Shown here: positions 44,001-52,792 of the stretch, piece by piece
Layout: each line of letters starts with the position of its first letter
Position numbering within the stretch: the first letter of the stretch is position 1
Assembly (NCBI GenBank): GCA_944392335.1
Contig: CALXWJ010000021.1
Coordinates: 124,001-188,000 of the forward strand
DNA: 64,000 nucleotides
Direction: 5' to 3'
Origin: an uncultured Clostridia bacterium
Lineage (GTDB): Bacteria; Bacillota; Clostridia; UBA1381
Notes under the pieces: model-generated
Databases searched by the model: none
What the model saw: the letters and a program-made list of their open reading frames with translations, nothing else
Told to the model about the DNA's origin: nothing
Made by a program: the position numbers and the translations under genes

Positions 44001-45752
44001 TTATCTTTTTTTCGTTGCGACCTCTTCAACGATTTTGGCAACAAATTCATCACAGCTCATTGCTCCGATGTCTCCATCCTTTCTTGAACGGACAGATACA
44101 GAATTATTTTCTATATCCTTATCACCTATAACAAGCATATAAGGTATTTTTTCAAGCTGGGCTTCGCGGATTTTATATCCTATTTTTTCAGACCTGTCGT
44201 CGATTTCAATTCTCCAAATTCCGGCATCTTCAAGTTTTTTCTTAACATCATATACGTAATCAAGATGTCTGTCGGCAATAGGCAATAATTTAACCTGTAC
44301 AGGTGCAAGCCATACCGGGAAGGCTCCCGCATATTTTTCAATCAATAAAGCAAGCGTCCTTTCGTAGCATCCTATTGATGTTCTGTGAATTATATATGGA
44401 TTTTTCTTGGTTCCGTCTTTATCAACATATTCCATTCCGAATTTTTCAGCCAACATCTGATCTATTTGAATTGTAATCAGAGTATCTTCTTTTCCGTGAA
44501 CATTTTTTATCTGAATATCCAGCTTAGGTCCGTAGAATGCTGCTTCTCCGATACCGATTTTATATGGGATTTTCAAATGATCCAGGATCTTCTTCATAAC
44601 GCTCTGGGCTTCATCCCACTGTTCTTGAGTTCCGATATATTTTTCCCTGTCATTAGGATCCCACTGCGAAAATCTGTATGATACATCTTCATCTAAACCA
44701 AGAGTTTCAAGCATAAAGTTACAAAGCTCCAAACAACCCTTGAATTCGTCCTCCAATTGCTCCGGAGTACACATCAGATGCCCTTCCGAAATCGTAAATT
44801 GACGCACTCTGATAAGTCCGTGCATTTCACCGGACGCTTCATTTCTGAACAATGTTGAGGTTTCGTTCAATCTCATCGGCAGATCTCTGTATGAACGTCC
44901 CCTGTTTAGATATGCTTGATATTGGAAGGGACATGTCATAGGACGAAGAGCAAAAACCTCTTTATCTTTTTCCTCATCACCCAATACAAACATACCATCC
45001 TTGTAGTGATCCCAGTGTCCTGATAATTTATATAAATCACTTTTTGCCATCAGCGGCGTTTTTGTCAGCTGCCAGCCGCGTTTTTGTTCTTCATCCTCGA
45101 CAAACCTTTGAAGTATCTGTATGATCCTTGCGCCTTTTGGCAAAAGTATCGGCAATCCCTGTCCTATCAAATCAGAGGTTGTAAACAATTCAAGCTCACG
45201 ACCCAATTTGTTATGATCTCTCTTTTTCGCTTCCTCCAATTGTTCAAGATATGCCGCTAATTCTTCTTTAGTGAAAAAAGCCGTTCCGTAAATCCTTTGA
45301 AGCATTTTGTTCTTTTCATTGCCTCTCCAATAAGCTCCGGTCGCACTCAAAAGTTTATATGCTTTTATCTTACTTGTATATGCAACATGAGGTCCTGCAC
45401 ATAAATCGGTAAATTCTCCTTGCTTATAAAACGAAATAACCGCATCTTGAGGCAATTCATTTATCAGTTCAACCTTATAGGGTTCATCCTTCATTAATTC
45501 AAGAGCCTCGGATCTCGGCAATTCAAATCTTTCTATTTTAAGATTTTCCTTTGCTATTTTTTTCATCTCCGCCTCAATCGCTTCAAGGTCTTCAGGTGTA
45601 AAAGTATGCTCTGTGTCAAAGTCATAATAAAATCCCGTATCAATTGCAGGGCCTATTGCCAGCTTCGTTTCGGGAAACAGCCTTTTTACCGCTTGCGCCA
45701 TCACATGAGACGCCGAATGTCTTAAAGTTTGCAATTCATTCATTTCACACAT
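44001..45752 (-). CDS. thrS: Threonyl-tRNA synthetase without TGS domain
   Basis: 583 residues; charges tRNA-Thr. It begins almost at the editing domain (LRHSASHVMAQAV at 9-21, with the HxxxH editing site), whereas most bacterial ThrRS have some 60 more residues with a TGS domain first. Catalytic core motif 2 with FRNEASGEMHGLIRVRQF near 303-320, zinc ligands present (MTCPFQYQ near 273 and later His), motif 3 near 455 (IIHRTSIGCYERTLALLIE), and the anticodon-binding domain at the end. The start is well supported by AAGAGGT. It is controlled by the T-box leader upstream. Confidence 0.97.
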   Translation of the reverse strand: MCEMNELQTLRHSASHVMAQAVKRLFPETKLAIGPAIDTGFYYDFDTEHTFTPEDLEAIEAEMKKIAKENLKIERFELPRSEALELMKDEPYKVELINELPQDAVISFYKQGEFTDLCAGPHVAYTSKIKAYKLLSATGAYWRGNEKNKMLQRIYGTAFFTKEELAAYLEQLEEAKKRDHNKLGRELELFTTSDLIGQGLPILLPKGARIIQILQRFVEDEEQKRGWQLTKTPLMAKSDLYKLSGHWDHYKDGMFVLGDEEKDKEVFALRPMTCPFQYQAYLNRGRSYRDLPMRLNETSTLFRNEASGEMHGLIRVRQFTISEGHLMCTPEQLEDEFKGCLELCNFMLETLGLDEDVSYRFSQWDPNDREKYIGTQEQWDEAQSVMKKILDHLKIPYKIGIGEAAFYGPKLDIQIKNVHGKEDTLITIQIDQMLAEKFGMEYVDKDGTKKNPYIIHRTSIGCYERTLALLIEKYAGAFPVWLAPVQVKLLPIADRHLDYVYDVKKKLEDAGIWRIEIDDRSEKIGYKIREAQLEKIPYMLVIGDKDIENNSVSVRSRKDGDIGAMSCDEFVAKIVEEVATKKR

Positions 45753-45803
45753 TTTTTGTTACCTCTTTCTTAAAGTTGATTCATATTATTTTTCAATAAA
45801 AAA

Positions 45804-46086
45804 ACATCCGAAAGTTAAATGCAAAAAAGCATAAAACTTAGGGATGCAAAGTACATCTTTACACGGTTCCACCCTAATTACGGCAACAGCCGTCACTCAA
45901 TTTCCGATAACGCCCGGGGAAAGCGGCAATATCTAATCGGTTTTTCCCTTTCAATACGCAACTCCGAAGTGGTATTCACCGCAATCAGTCAAGAAATGCT
46001 TACAGCCACGACATTTCCTCTCTTGTGACCTTCCTTACGGCTACTGTCTTCATCATAGTCATTATATTTATTATGACACTTTTTTA
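45804..46086 (-). promoter_or_regulatory. T-box riboswitch leader of thrS (Thr specifier ACC)
   Basis: Minus strand: Stem I with AAGGTCACAAGAGAGG, specifier ACC (45971-45973) before ACUUCGGAG, antiterminator core AGGGTGGAACCGTG (45862-45875), terminator stem CATCC-AAGTT / AACTT-GGATG (45805-45846) followed by T7. Specifier and gene agree. Confidence 0.95.
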
Positions 46087-46098
46087 TCTGTTTGTCAA
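46075..46098 (-). promoter_or_regulatory. Promoter of the thrS leader
   Basis: TTGACA at 46093-46098 on the minus strand, with a TAATAA or ATAATA -10 about 18 bp further; weaker -10 than -35. Confidence 0.5.
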
Positions 46099-46285
46099 TA
46101 GAAAATATTTTTTTTATGCATTTTTTTCATTTATATTTTCTTTTATATTTCTTTTTTAGATAATTTTTATTCTCCAAATTATAATTTTTTTTATAAAAGC
46201 AAATAAAAACTGTCATCATAATACAATTTGCGGCATATGAATATAAATAATCAGTCGACTAAATGTCAGCTTTCTCCAACCGTCT

Positions 46286-46318
46286 TTGACAAAAAAATCA
46301 TGGGTTTGGTTGTATAAT
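46286..46318 (+). promoter_or_regulatory. spoIIG-type promoter with a 21-bp spacer
   Basis: TTGACA (46286-46291) and TATAAT (46313-46318) are separated by 21 bp. TTTGACAAAA over the -35 is the complement of TTTTGTCAAA, close to the Spo0A box. The Bacillus spoIIG promoter has the same over-long spacing and is turned on by phosphorylated Spo0A. Confidence 0.7.
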
Positions 46319-46384
46319 GTTTTTATTGAATCAATCAGCTGTTAATATTTTTTTACTGTTTATATCAAAGGACGGAGAATAAAG

Positions 46385-47188
46385 ATGACAATTTATATAG
46401 ATTTATTCATTATAATCAACTTTATAGCAGATTACACGATCTTATCAATTGCTAACCAAAAAAAAGGACATAATAAAATACGAAAAATAATAATTTCGTT
46501 TTTAGCATGCATTTATGCATGTTTTTATATAATTTTCCCCCATACGATATTTTACAGTTCTTTTTTTAAATTAGTTTTTTTTGCTGCCATGATCACCGCT
46601 ATTCTGCTTCCTTGCGGCAAAAAAGAATATTTTTGCGGACTTTTGAAAGGGATATTATCGATAACTCTTATTTGCGGAACAGTATACAGTATTTTATATT
46701 TGACCGGCAATGCCAATATTTCCGCATTTTATAAACTTCCGACATCCATACTCTTAAGCTGTATTGCGGTCAGTTATATCATACATAAAGCATTTATAAA
46801 AATATCCGATAAAAAGCTCTCATTGGAGGGATATACGCTCAGCGTAACATATAATAAAAAACATATTGTTTTATCATGCGAACCTGACACAGGTAATTTG
46901 CTTTTTGACCCGGTTTCGGATTATCCCGTAATAGTTGCCGACAAAACCATATTAAATAAGCTGTTCGGAAAAGATGTCCGCCCCATTAATTTATGCGAGG
47001 TTGTAAAACCCGAAGATTTTAAAACCGTTCCGTACCATACAATATCCGGTTCCGGGATAATGTTCGGATTCACACCTGATAAAGTTATGTTAAATTCAAA
47101 AAAATTATCTAAAACGATTCTGGCTTTCGCTCCGGAAAAACTCAGCACAGACGCTTTAATAAACCCACTTTTAATTCAGGAAGGATGA
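46385..47188 (+). CDS. spoIIGA: Sporulation sigma-E factor processing peptidase
   Basis: Membrane aspartic protease that removes the pro-sequence of sigma-E in the mother cell. 267 residues: about five membrane helices in the first 150 ([19 protein letters not shown] is the typical start), then the soluble protease half with the catalytic Asp in [11 protein letters not shown] (168). It overlaps sigE by 4 bases and so is coupled to its substrate. GGACGGAG is 6 bases upstream. It is preceded by the spoIIG-type promoter. Confidence 0.93.
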   Translation: MTIYIDLFIIINFIADYTILSIANQKKGHNKIRKIIISFLACIYACFYIIFPHTIFYSSFFKLVFFAAMITAILLPCGKKEYFCGLLKGILSITLICGTVYSILYLTGNANISAFYKLPTSILLSCIAVSYIIHKAFIKISDKKLSLEGYTLSVTYNKKHIVLSCEPDTGNLLFDPVSDYPVIVADKTILNKLFGKDVRPINLCEVVKPEDFKTVPYHTISGSGIMFGFTPDKVMLNSKKLSKTILAFAPEKLSTDALINPLLIQEG

Positions 47189-47907
47189 TTATTTTGCAGT
47201 CACTTTTAAAAAAACTCGAAACTTTATTTTTATACAAAAGGAAGGAAATACCGAATAATGAAATATATTATATCGGTGGGAGCGATATCCTTCCTCCCCC
47301 TCTTACCAAGGATGAAGAAGATGAAATAGTAAATAAACTTCCGGATGATGAAAAGGCAAAATCCATGCTGATAGAAAGAAATCTTCGTCTTGTTGTATAT
47401 ATAGCAAGAAAATTTGAAAATACAGGTGTTTATGTGGAAGATCTGATTTCCATAGGGACCATCGGTCTTATAAAAGCAATAAATACTTTCAATCCTGACA
47501 AAAACATAAAACTTGCGACCTATGCTTCCCGCTGCATTGAAAATGAGATACTGATGTATCTGCGAAAAAACCAACCCAAAAGGATTGAAATATCGATCGA
47601 TGAACCCTTAAATGTTGACTGGGATGGCAATGAGCTGCTTTTATCGGATATTCTCGGAACGGAAAATGATGTAATATACCGCGGGATCGAGGATGAGGTC
47701 GACAAAATGCTCTTGTCCCAGGCAATGAATAAACTTTCAAAAAGAGAAAAGCTCATAATGGAACTGCGTTTCGGTCTTAACAACCATCGTGAAAAAACCC
47801 AAAAGGAAGTTGCAGACCTTTTGGGAATATCACAATCTTACATATCAAGACTTGAAAAAAGGATTATAACGCGGCTTAAAAAGGAAATAGCAAAATTAAA
47901 TCAATAA
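47185..47907 (+). CDS. sigE: RNA polymerase sporulation sigma factor sigma-E
   Basis: 240 residues, sigma-70 family. Short pro-sequence with [13 protein letters not shown], region 2 with [25 protein letters not shown] near 53-77 and the core-binding [21 protein letters not shown], and region 4 with the helix-turn-helix [19 protein letters not shown]. Controls mother-cell genes after SpoIIGA cleavage. The start may be ATG 47185 or TTG at 47194. The gene that usually follows, sigG, is absent here: the next gene is an unrelated small transporter. Confidence 0.95.
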   Translation: MIILQSLLKKLETLFLYKRKEIPNNEIYYIGGSDILPPPLTKDEEDEIVNKLPDDEKAKSMLIERNLRLVVYIARKFENTGVYVEDLISIGTIGLIKAINTFNPDKNIKLATYASRCIENEILMYLRKNQPKRIEISIDEPLNVDWDGNELLLSDILGTENDVIYRGIEDEVDKMLLSQAMNKLSKREKLIMELRFGLNNHREKTQKEVADLLGISQSYISRLEKRIITRLKKEIAKLNQ

Positions 47908-47983
47908 TATAATCTTTTAATATTTATAAAAAAAGAATAAATATAAAAAAACTCCTAAAAATAACTTTAAGGAGTTGATGTAA

Positions 47984-48412
47984 ATGGGTTTTATTTTCAG
48001 TATCATTGCCGGAGCGGCTATGAGTATTCAGGGTGTTATGAATACACGATTAAGTGAAAAAATAGGTCTTTACGAATCGAATGCATTTGTTCAGGGTACA
48101 GCATTTTTACTGTCCCTTTTGTCAGTATGGATCTTAGGAAAAGGAAGCTTTAAAAATATAGGCGATGTAAACAAATTTTATCTTTTAGGCGGCGTTCTCG
48201 GACTTATAATCACAATAACCGTAATGCTCGGCGTAGGAAAACTGAGCCCGACAGTCGCCATATCAACAATATTAATTTCACAGCTGCTCGTTGCGGCAAT
48301 TATTGACGCGTTCGGTCTTATGGGCAGCGAAAAAATCGCATTTACCTGGAACAAATATGTCGGGCTTATATTGTTGATCGGAGGTATGCTTTTGTTTAAA
48401 TGGAAAACATAA
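47984..48412 (+). CDS. DUF606/YdcZ-type small DMT-family membrane protein
   Basis: 142 residues with four to five helices. The start GFIFSIIAGAAMSIQGVMNTRLSEKIG matches the YdcZ pattern (single half of a drug/metabolite transporter, acting as a dimer). GGCGVLG-like middle and ISQLLVAAIIDAFG near 100 also fit. Substrate unknown. AAGGAG 7 bases before the ATG. It ends 5 bases before the convergent pnuC-like gene. Confidence 0.85.
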   Translation: MGFIFSIIAGAAMSIQGVMNTRLSEKIGLYESNAFVQGTAFLLSLLSVWILGKGSFKNIGDVNKFYLLGGVLGLIITITVMLGVGKLSPTVAISTILISQLLVAAIIDAFGLMGSEKIAFTWNKYVGLILLIGGMLLFKWKT

Positions 48413-48416
48413 AAAA

Positions 48417-49106
48417 TCATGTTTGTCTTTTCTGCATTCTTGACCAATTTGCAAAGCCGTACAGATCATTAATAAAAAACGCGGCAAAACAAATCAATAC
48501 CGATATATATGAAATATCCGTAAATGCCGCCATTGTCCATAATATGATCAATACCAGATCATTCAACGCATATCCGAGCGCATAAAAAGCGCTTCTTCTG
48601 AATGTCAGATACACCGCGATAAAGCTTGTTGTGACAGAAACGGTACTCGGCAGCAGATTAGCAGTATTGAAATATTTTAATATAAAATAAAAAATATATG
48701 TTACGACAGAAGCAAGAATAAATATCAATATCCACTCTTTACCGGGTATTTTATTTATTTTTACTTCTGATCTGTTTTCTTTATAAGGATGTTTAAGCCA
48801 CGATATAAGCGAAATAACAGCCATCGGCCCCGTCATCCCCACATAAGTTATCATCTCGCCGTAATACGCAAAATCATACGATATTATACCGTATAAAATA
48901 CTGAATATAATCATTAAAAACTGTCCGACTGGATTGCCTTTTGCGCAAAAGATCAATGCGGTTTCGCCTATGACCGATGCTGCAAGCGTCAAATAATTTG
49001 TCCTGTCAAAAACAAAAAAAGATATCATTATCAATAATACCGAAACAGTCCATAAAGCTTTTTCTTCTTTATTAAAGTATCTCATACACATTTTTATCTT
49101 TTTCAT
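48417..49106 (-). CDS. pnuC: PnuC-family vitamin/nucleoside transporter
   Basis: 229 residues, seven or so helices. PnuC features: ALIFCAKGNPVGQFLMIIFSILYGIISYDFAYYGEMITYVGM near 50-92 and, near the end, YALGYALNDLVLIILW ... FFINDLYGFANW. The family takes up nicotinamide riboside, but relatives carry thiamine (PnuT) or riboflavin (PnuX). The substrate may be told by the leader RNA that controls it. GGAAGGGGA site 4 bases upstream. Convergent with the YdcZ gene. Confidence 0.88.
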   Translation of the reverse strand: MKKIKMCMRYFNKEEKALWTVSVLLIMISFFVFDRTNYLTLAASVIGETALIFCAKGNPVGQFLMIIFSILYGIISYDFAYYGEMITYVGMTGPMAVISLISWLKHPYKENRSEVKINKIPGKEWILIFILASVVTYIFYFILKYFNTANLLPSTVSVTTSFIAVYLTFRRSAFYALGYALNDLVLIILWTMAAFTDISYISVLICFAAFFINDLYGFANWSRMQKRQT

Positions 49107-49238
49107 AATATTCCCCTTCCTGTTTTTTAAATTTAATCAAAAAAAAATAAACATTCATATACATCTTCAAAGACCTAACGATGTATATTGAATGCTTAAG
49201 CATTTCTCTACCCGGTGGCAGTTCCTATTACTATTGTA
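49107..49238 (-). ncRNA. Structured leader of the pnuC-like gene, candidate riboswitch of unassigned class
   Basis: Transcript from about 49238 to the gene: hairpin CTGCC-ACCG-GGTAG, palindrome ATGCTTAAGCAT, then a long stem ending in a T-tract. None of the TPP, FMN, preQ1 or NAD+-I consensus motifs that I know is seen in it. Confidence 0.55.
49152..49194 (-). terminator. Attenuator terminator in the pnuC leader
   Basis: CATTCAATATACATC pairs with GATGTATATGAATG (14-bp imperfect stem, 14-base loop), followed on the minus strand by TTTATTTTTTTT, between the transcription start and the pnuC start codon. Confidence 0.75.
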
Positions 49239-49243
49239 TAAGA

Positions 49244-49272
49244 AGTATATCACAGTATTTATCTTATGTCAA
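49244..49272 (-). promoter_or_regulatory. Promoter of the pnuC leader
   Basis: TTGACA (49267-49272), 17-bp spacer, TATACT (49244-49249). Confidence 0.7.
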
Positions 49273-49360
49273 GATGTATATTAAAGATTGGTTAGATAAA
49301 ACAAATTTTTTCACATATTTTAACATTTATCAGTCATTTTTTATTATTTTAAAAAAACAA

Positions 49361-49389
49361 TAGACAAATTAATAAAAAAGATGTATAAT
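49361..49389 (+). promoter_or_regulatory. Promoter of upp
   Basis: TAGACA (49361-49366), 17-bp spacer, TATAAT (49384-49389), 48 bp before the start. Confidence 0.6.
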
Positions 49390-49436
49390 GTATTCGATGT
49401 AATTTTTCCCATTTGGGAGATAGGAGATTTAATAAC

Positions 49437-50066
49437 ATGGACAAAATGGTAAATATACTTACGCACCCACTGATAGCACATAAACTTACGATTATGCGTG
49501 ATAAAAACACCTCTGTAAAGGATTTCAGAGAATGTGCTCACGAGGTGGCCCTATTGATCGGATATGAAGCTACAAAAGATTTAATTCTGTCGGATCATGA
49601 AATTGAAACACCCATTACAAAAACAATAGGTAAAACAATAGAAAAACAAGTTGCACTGATCCCGATACTGAGAGCCGGCTTGGGAATGGTTGATGCAATG
49701 ATGGACTTGATTCCCGCTGCAAAAATCGGGCATATCGGATTATACCGAAATGAAGAAACGCTGGAGCCTGTTGAATATTACTGCAAGCTTCCTACCGACA
49801 TAGCAAAAAGACAGGTCCTTGTGCTGGATCCAATGCTTGCAACAGGCGGAAGTGCGGTAGCGGCAATCAATTTTATAAAAAAGCGCAATGCAAACAACAT
49901 TAAATTTTGCTGTATAATAGCTGCACCGGAGGGTATAAAGGTTTTACGCGAAGCTCATCCTGATGTTGAAATTTTCTGCGGGGCTCTTGATGAAAAATTA
50001 AATGAACACGGATACATCGTTCCGGGTCTTGGAGACGCCGGCGACAGGTTGTTCGGTACTCTTTGA
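49437..50066 (+). CDS. upp: Uracil phosphoribosyltransferase
   Basis: Salvages uracil to UMP with PRPP. 209 residues from ATG 49437 (TAGGAG 9 bases upstream). [17 protein letters not shown] at 10-26, [18 protein letters not shown] near 78, PRPP loop [13 protein letters not shown] near 127-139, and the uracil site with [17 protein letters not shown] at the end. Stands alone on the plus strand. Confidence 0.97.
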   Translation: MDKMVNILTHPLIAHKLTIMRDKNTSVKDFRECAHEVALLIGYEATKDLILSDHEIETPITKTIGKTIEKQVALIPILRAGLGMVDAMMDLIPAAKIGHIGLYRNEETLEPVEYYCKLPTDIAKRQVLVLDPMLATGGSAVAAINFIKKRNANNIKFCCIIAAPEGIKVLREAHPDVEIFCGALDEKLNEHGYIVPGLGDAGDRLFGTL

Positions 50067-50153
50067 TTTTTTAACTATATTTATTCGATATATAATAATG
50101 GAATATATTTAATATATAATTATACATATCAAAATTCTTAGGAGGAATATTTT

Positions 50154-51089
50154 ATGAAACTAAAAAATATTGTTTTGACTGTTCTGTTATGTGCAACAAC
50201 ATTATTACCGACAGCACCGGCATTCGCAAAAGCAAATGTTTATGACGTTCCCACCCTTTGTTATGAGATGACCATCCCAAGCAATTATTATGCTATGGAT
50301 GAAACTTCGGAAATCGACGACGGTCAGATCGCCGCAATTGTCGGCGCTCCCGGCGCCAACTTTGTGCCTCTGCTCAAGAACAAAATCATACTTATTGATT
50401 CAAGCACATATAATGCGCAAAATGAACTTTTGTTAGTTGTTGCAAAAAGCGATTTTACCGACAGGGTACAAAATTTTTATAACAAGTCTGAGGAATATCT
50501 GACTCAGGAATGGTTTCTTGCTCTCGGAGATAAAAAATACTATGACTTTGAGTTTTATCCGACAGATGAAGCTTTATTTGTACATACAAGATCAGATTAT
50601 AACGGGGATATGTTTGAAAACTATATAACCGTAAAAAATGGATTATACTATATGCTGTCCGCAAGAATAAGCGGTAATTACAATGCAGCATCAAGCGTCC
50701 CGGTTTTAAAAACCCTTGTGGATTCCATTCACTTCACATCACATGATACGATAGTTCGCTTAAACGGCACAGGTATTGAATTTACACAACGTCCGATGAT
50801 GTATAACAACAGGACAATGGTTCCGTTGAGAGCTATCTTTGAAGCCATGGGTGCAACGGTTAACTGGGATGATACAACTAAAACAGTAACCGCAGAAAAG
50901 GACGATACAAAAATATCACTTACTATCAACAGCAATATTCTTTATAAAAACGATGAACAAATCCAGCTTGACGCCCCTGCAATACTTTATAACAGTACAA
51001 CACTTGTTCCGGTGAGAGCGGTTGCAGAAGCCTTCGGTGCACAGGTATCATGGAATGAAAATGCACGTATCGTTGATATTACCTATTAA
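50154..51089 (+). CDS. Secreted protein with C-terminal copper-amine-oxidase-N-like (stalk) domain
   Basis: 311 residues. Signal peptide at 1-25 ending in PAFA-KA. Residues 30-200 form a mixed domain without a familiar motif. The last 110 residues hold the stalk repeat pattern found in many Clostridial surface proteins: RPMMYNNRTMVPLRAIFEAMGATVNWDD and LVPVRAVAEAFGAQVSWNEN. The domain has no oxidase activity by itself and probably binds cell wall or other surface material. TAGGAGG site; strong terminator after. Specific role unknown. Confidence 0.85.
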   Translation: MKLKNIVLTVLLCATTLLPTAPAFAKANVYDVPTLCYEMTIPSNYYAMDETSEIDDGQIAAIVGAPGANFVPLLKNKIILIDSSTYNAQNELLLVVAKSDFTDRVQNFYNKSEEYLTQEWFLALGDKKYYDFEFYPTDEALFVHTRSDYNGDMFENYITVKNGLYYMLSARISGNYNAASSVPVLKTLVDSIHFTSHDTIVRLNGTGIEFTQRPMMYNNRTMVPLRAIFEAMGATVNWDDTTKTVTAEKDDTKISLTINSNILYKNDEQIQLDAPAILYNSTTLVPVRAVAEAFGAQVSWNENARIVDITY

Positions 51090-51145
51090 TTACAAGATAT
51101 ACTCTTTGTCGGTATTTTGGTAAAATAATTAAATGAAATATTGCA

Positions 51146-51176
51146 ACATGCAGCTGCCTAAAAAGCAGCTGCATGT
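51146..51176 (+). terminator. Terminator after the stalk-domain gene
   Basis: ACATGCAGCTGC / GCAGCTGCATGT, 12-bp perfect stem with a 7-base loop, followed by TCATTTTTT. Confidence 0.9.
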
Positions 51177-51208
51177 TCATTTTTTACTTTTTAACATATT
51201 TTATTATT

Positions 51209-51499
51209 TTATTTCCTCTTATTCTTTAATACGTTTATCGTATGTTGCAAAAGCTGTATCTCTTCCGTCTCCAATTCTGAAACATCCAAAAATTGCTTTG
51301 TTTCTTTTCCTAAAAGGTAATCTGTTGTTACATGAAAAACATTTGACAATCTTAATAATATTTCCGGTGATGGATACCTTTCTTGCAACTCATAATATGA
51401 CACAACCGATTTTGATACTTGTATTTGCATTCCTAATTCTTTTTGAGTCAGACCGGCTTGTAATCTCAACTCTTTTAATTTTTCACCAAAGTTAGCCAT
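51209..51499 (-). CDS. XRE-family transcriptional regulator
   Basis: 96 residues. The Cro/C1 helix-turn-helix spans 5-60 (LKELRLQAGLTQKELGMQIQ, then VSKSVVSYYELQERYPSPEIL), followed by a short helical tail for dimer contact. It is divergent from the frameshifted SLOG gene with 130 bp between; repeated TAAATAAGT sites there are possible operators. GAGGTG site before the ATG. Targets unknown; the small size and divergent layout suggest it represses itself and its neighbour. Confidence 0.88.
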   Translation of the reverse strand: MANFGEKLKELRLQAGLTQKELGMQIQVSKSVVSYYELQERYPSPEILLRLSNVFHVTTDYLLGKETKQFLDVSELETEEIQLLQHTINVLKNKRK

Positions 51500-51530
51500 A
51501 TTAACACCTCATTTCATATATAGTTTATCT

Positions 51531-51572
51531 TAAATAAGTATTAATATGGTTGACAATTATAACTAAATAAGT
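51531..51572. promoter_or_regulatory. Two TAAATAAGT direct repeats, possible operators
   Basis: At 51531-51539 and 51564-51572, 33 bp apart, one of them overlapping the -35 of the plus-strand promoter. Assigned to the XRE regulator by position only. Confidence 0.35.
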
Positions 51573-51600
51573 TGACTATTTTAGAAATTTATGTTATAAT
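51572..51600 (+). promoter_or_regulatory. Promoter of the SLOG gene
   Basis: TTGACT (51572-51577), 17-bp spacer, TATAAT (51595-51600). Confidence 0.65.
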
Positions 51601-51631
51601 GCAATTACTATTTAAAAAAAGGTGATAAAAT

Positions 51632-52124
51632 ATGTCTGATAAACTATTATCTGTATGCTTCAGCGGTCATAGAGAGCTAAAACATTACTATGATATTTAT
51701 AGCAAAACACATACTGAAGTTGAAAATCTAATCAAAAAAGATTATAAATATTTTTATGCAGGTGGTGCTTTAGGATTTGATATGCTTGCTGCAAATGTAG
51801 TCATTAATTTAAAAAAAAAATTATCCGCAAATCAAATTAATTTTAGTACTACCATTTAAGGAACCATACAAGGTAGAAAAGAACTGGAAAGTTAGTGATA
51901 TATCAGATTATAATTTAATATTAAAAAATGCAGATAAAATCATATTTATAAATAGCCAATACAGGCGAGGATGTTATTATGAAAGAAATAGATATTTAGT
52001 AGATAATTCAAATATTTGTATTGCTTACCAAAAACGAAAAAATGGTGGTACAGCATATACCGTGAATTATGCCCACAAAAAGAAAATTCAAATTATTAAT
52101 TTGGGAAATAAAAATATAGGTTGA
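51632..52124 (+). pseudogene. SLOG-family (DUF1273/YpsA-like) gene with a frameshift at an A10 run
   Basis: The first frame reads SVCFSGHRELKHYY ... YAGGALGFDMLAANVV (nucleotide-binding SLOG fold) and stops at 51859. The next frame continues, without a gap, as YPQIKLILVLPFKEPYKVEK, then NADKIIFINSQYRRGCYYERNRYLVDNS to a stop at 52124. Removing one base from the run of ten A at 51811-51820 joins them to INLKKNYPQIKLILVLP, exactly the family pattern, about 163 residues. It may be a dead gene, a sequencing error, or a gene expressed by slippage at the A run. The role of SLOG proteins is probably to bind or sense nucleotides. Confidence 0.8.
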
Positions 52125-52160
52125 TTATATATCATAAAAATAAGTTATGATAAAAAAATA

Positions 52161-52185
52161 CGTTCCCGCAATTTAAGCTGGAACG
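52161..52185. terminator. Bidirectional terminator between the SLOG and GNAT genes
   Basis: CGTTCC / GGAACG, 13-base loop, with a T5 tract on the plus strand and T7 on the minus strand. Confidence 0.7.
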
Positions 52186-52214
52186 CACTTTTTATTATAT
52201 AGTTCTTCTTTAAA

Positions 52215-52712
52215 TTATAGTTCAATATAGTACGGGCATATATCTTCATATTTTCCGTCCTTCATTCTAAAACCATTAGGAATTGTTCCAAGTTGTTTAA
52301 AGCCCAGTCGTTCATAAAGATGTCTTGCATGTATATTAGTTGCAACAACCGCATTAAATTGTAATACTCCAAATCCAATGTTTTTTGCTTGATTTATGCA
52401 ATCCAATACAAGTTTTTCACCAATATGCTTTCCACGCTGAGATGATGAAACTGCATAGCTTGCATTACACAAATGACCGCAGCGTCCGATATTATTGGGA
52501 TGAAGTATATACATTCCGAAAATTTCACCTGTTTCATTGTTTTGTGCAACACCACAGTAACTTTGCTGAGCAAAAAATTTCTTACCGCTATCATAATCAA
52601 GACACTCTTCTTGTGGAAAAGCTATACCTTCTTCAACAACTTCATTCCATATCTCAATCATTTTATTAATATCATTTTCATTATATTTTCTTACAGATAT
52701 ATTTTCACACAT
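52215..52712 (-). CDS. GNAT-family N-acetyltransferase
   Basis: 165 residues. Acetyl-CoA-binding segment SSSQRGKHIGEKLVLDCINQAK near 92-113 with the Q/R-x-x-G-x-G/A pattern, and the final strands with NIHARHLYERLGFKQLGTIPNGFR. Transfers acetyl to an amine; the substrate is unknown (small-molecule toxins or amino acids are typical for this size). Start ATG after AAAAGGAACG. Single gene. Confidence 0.88.
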   Translation of the reverse strand: MCENISVRKYNENDINKMIEIWNEVVEEGIAFPQEECLDYDSGKKFFAQQSYCGVAQNNETGEIFGMYILHPNNIGRCGHLCNASYAVSSSQRGKHIGEKLVLDCINQAKNIGFGVLQFNAVVATNIHARHLYERLGFKQLGTIPNGFRMKDGKYEDICPYYIEL

Positions 52713-52792
52713 TTTAAGACGTTCCTTTTAATATTAAATAGAATAGCATATAAATTATAGCATATTAATTAAAGAAATTCAAGGAAAATATG

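Noticed and set aside
49107-49238. pnuC leader as TPP, FMN, preQ1 or NAD+-I riboswitch
   Set aside because: Their invariant cores (for example CTGAGA, AGGATA with its partners) are not found in the leader.
51209-51859. XRE regulator and SLOG gene as a toxin-antitoxin or phage defence pair
   Set aside because: The SLOG gene is frameshifted and of the general YpsA type, and no nuclease, toxin or transmembrane effector is adjacent; evidence is too thin.
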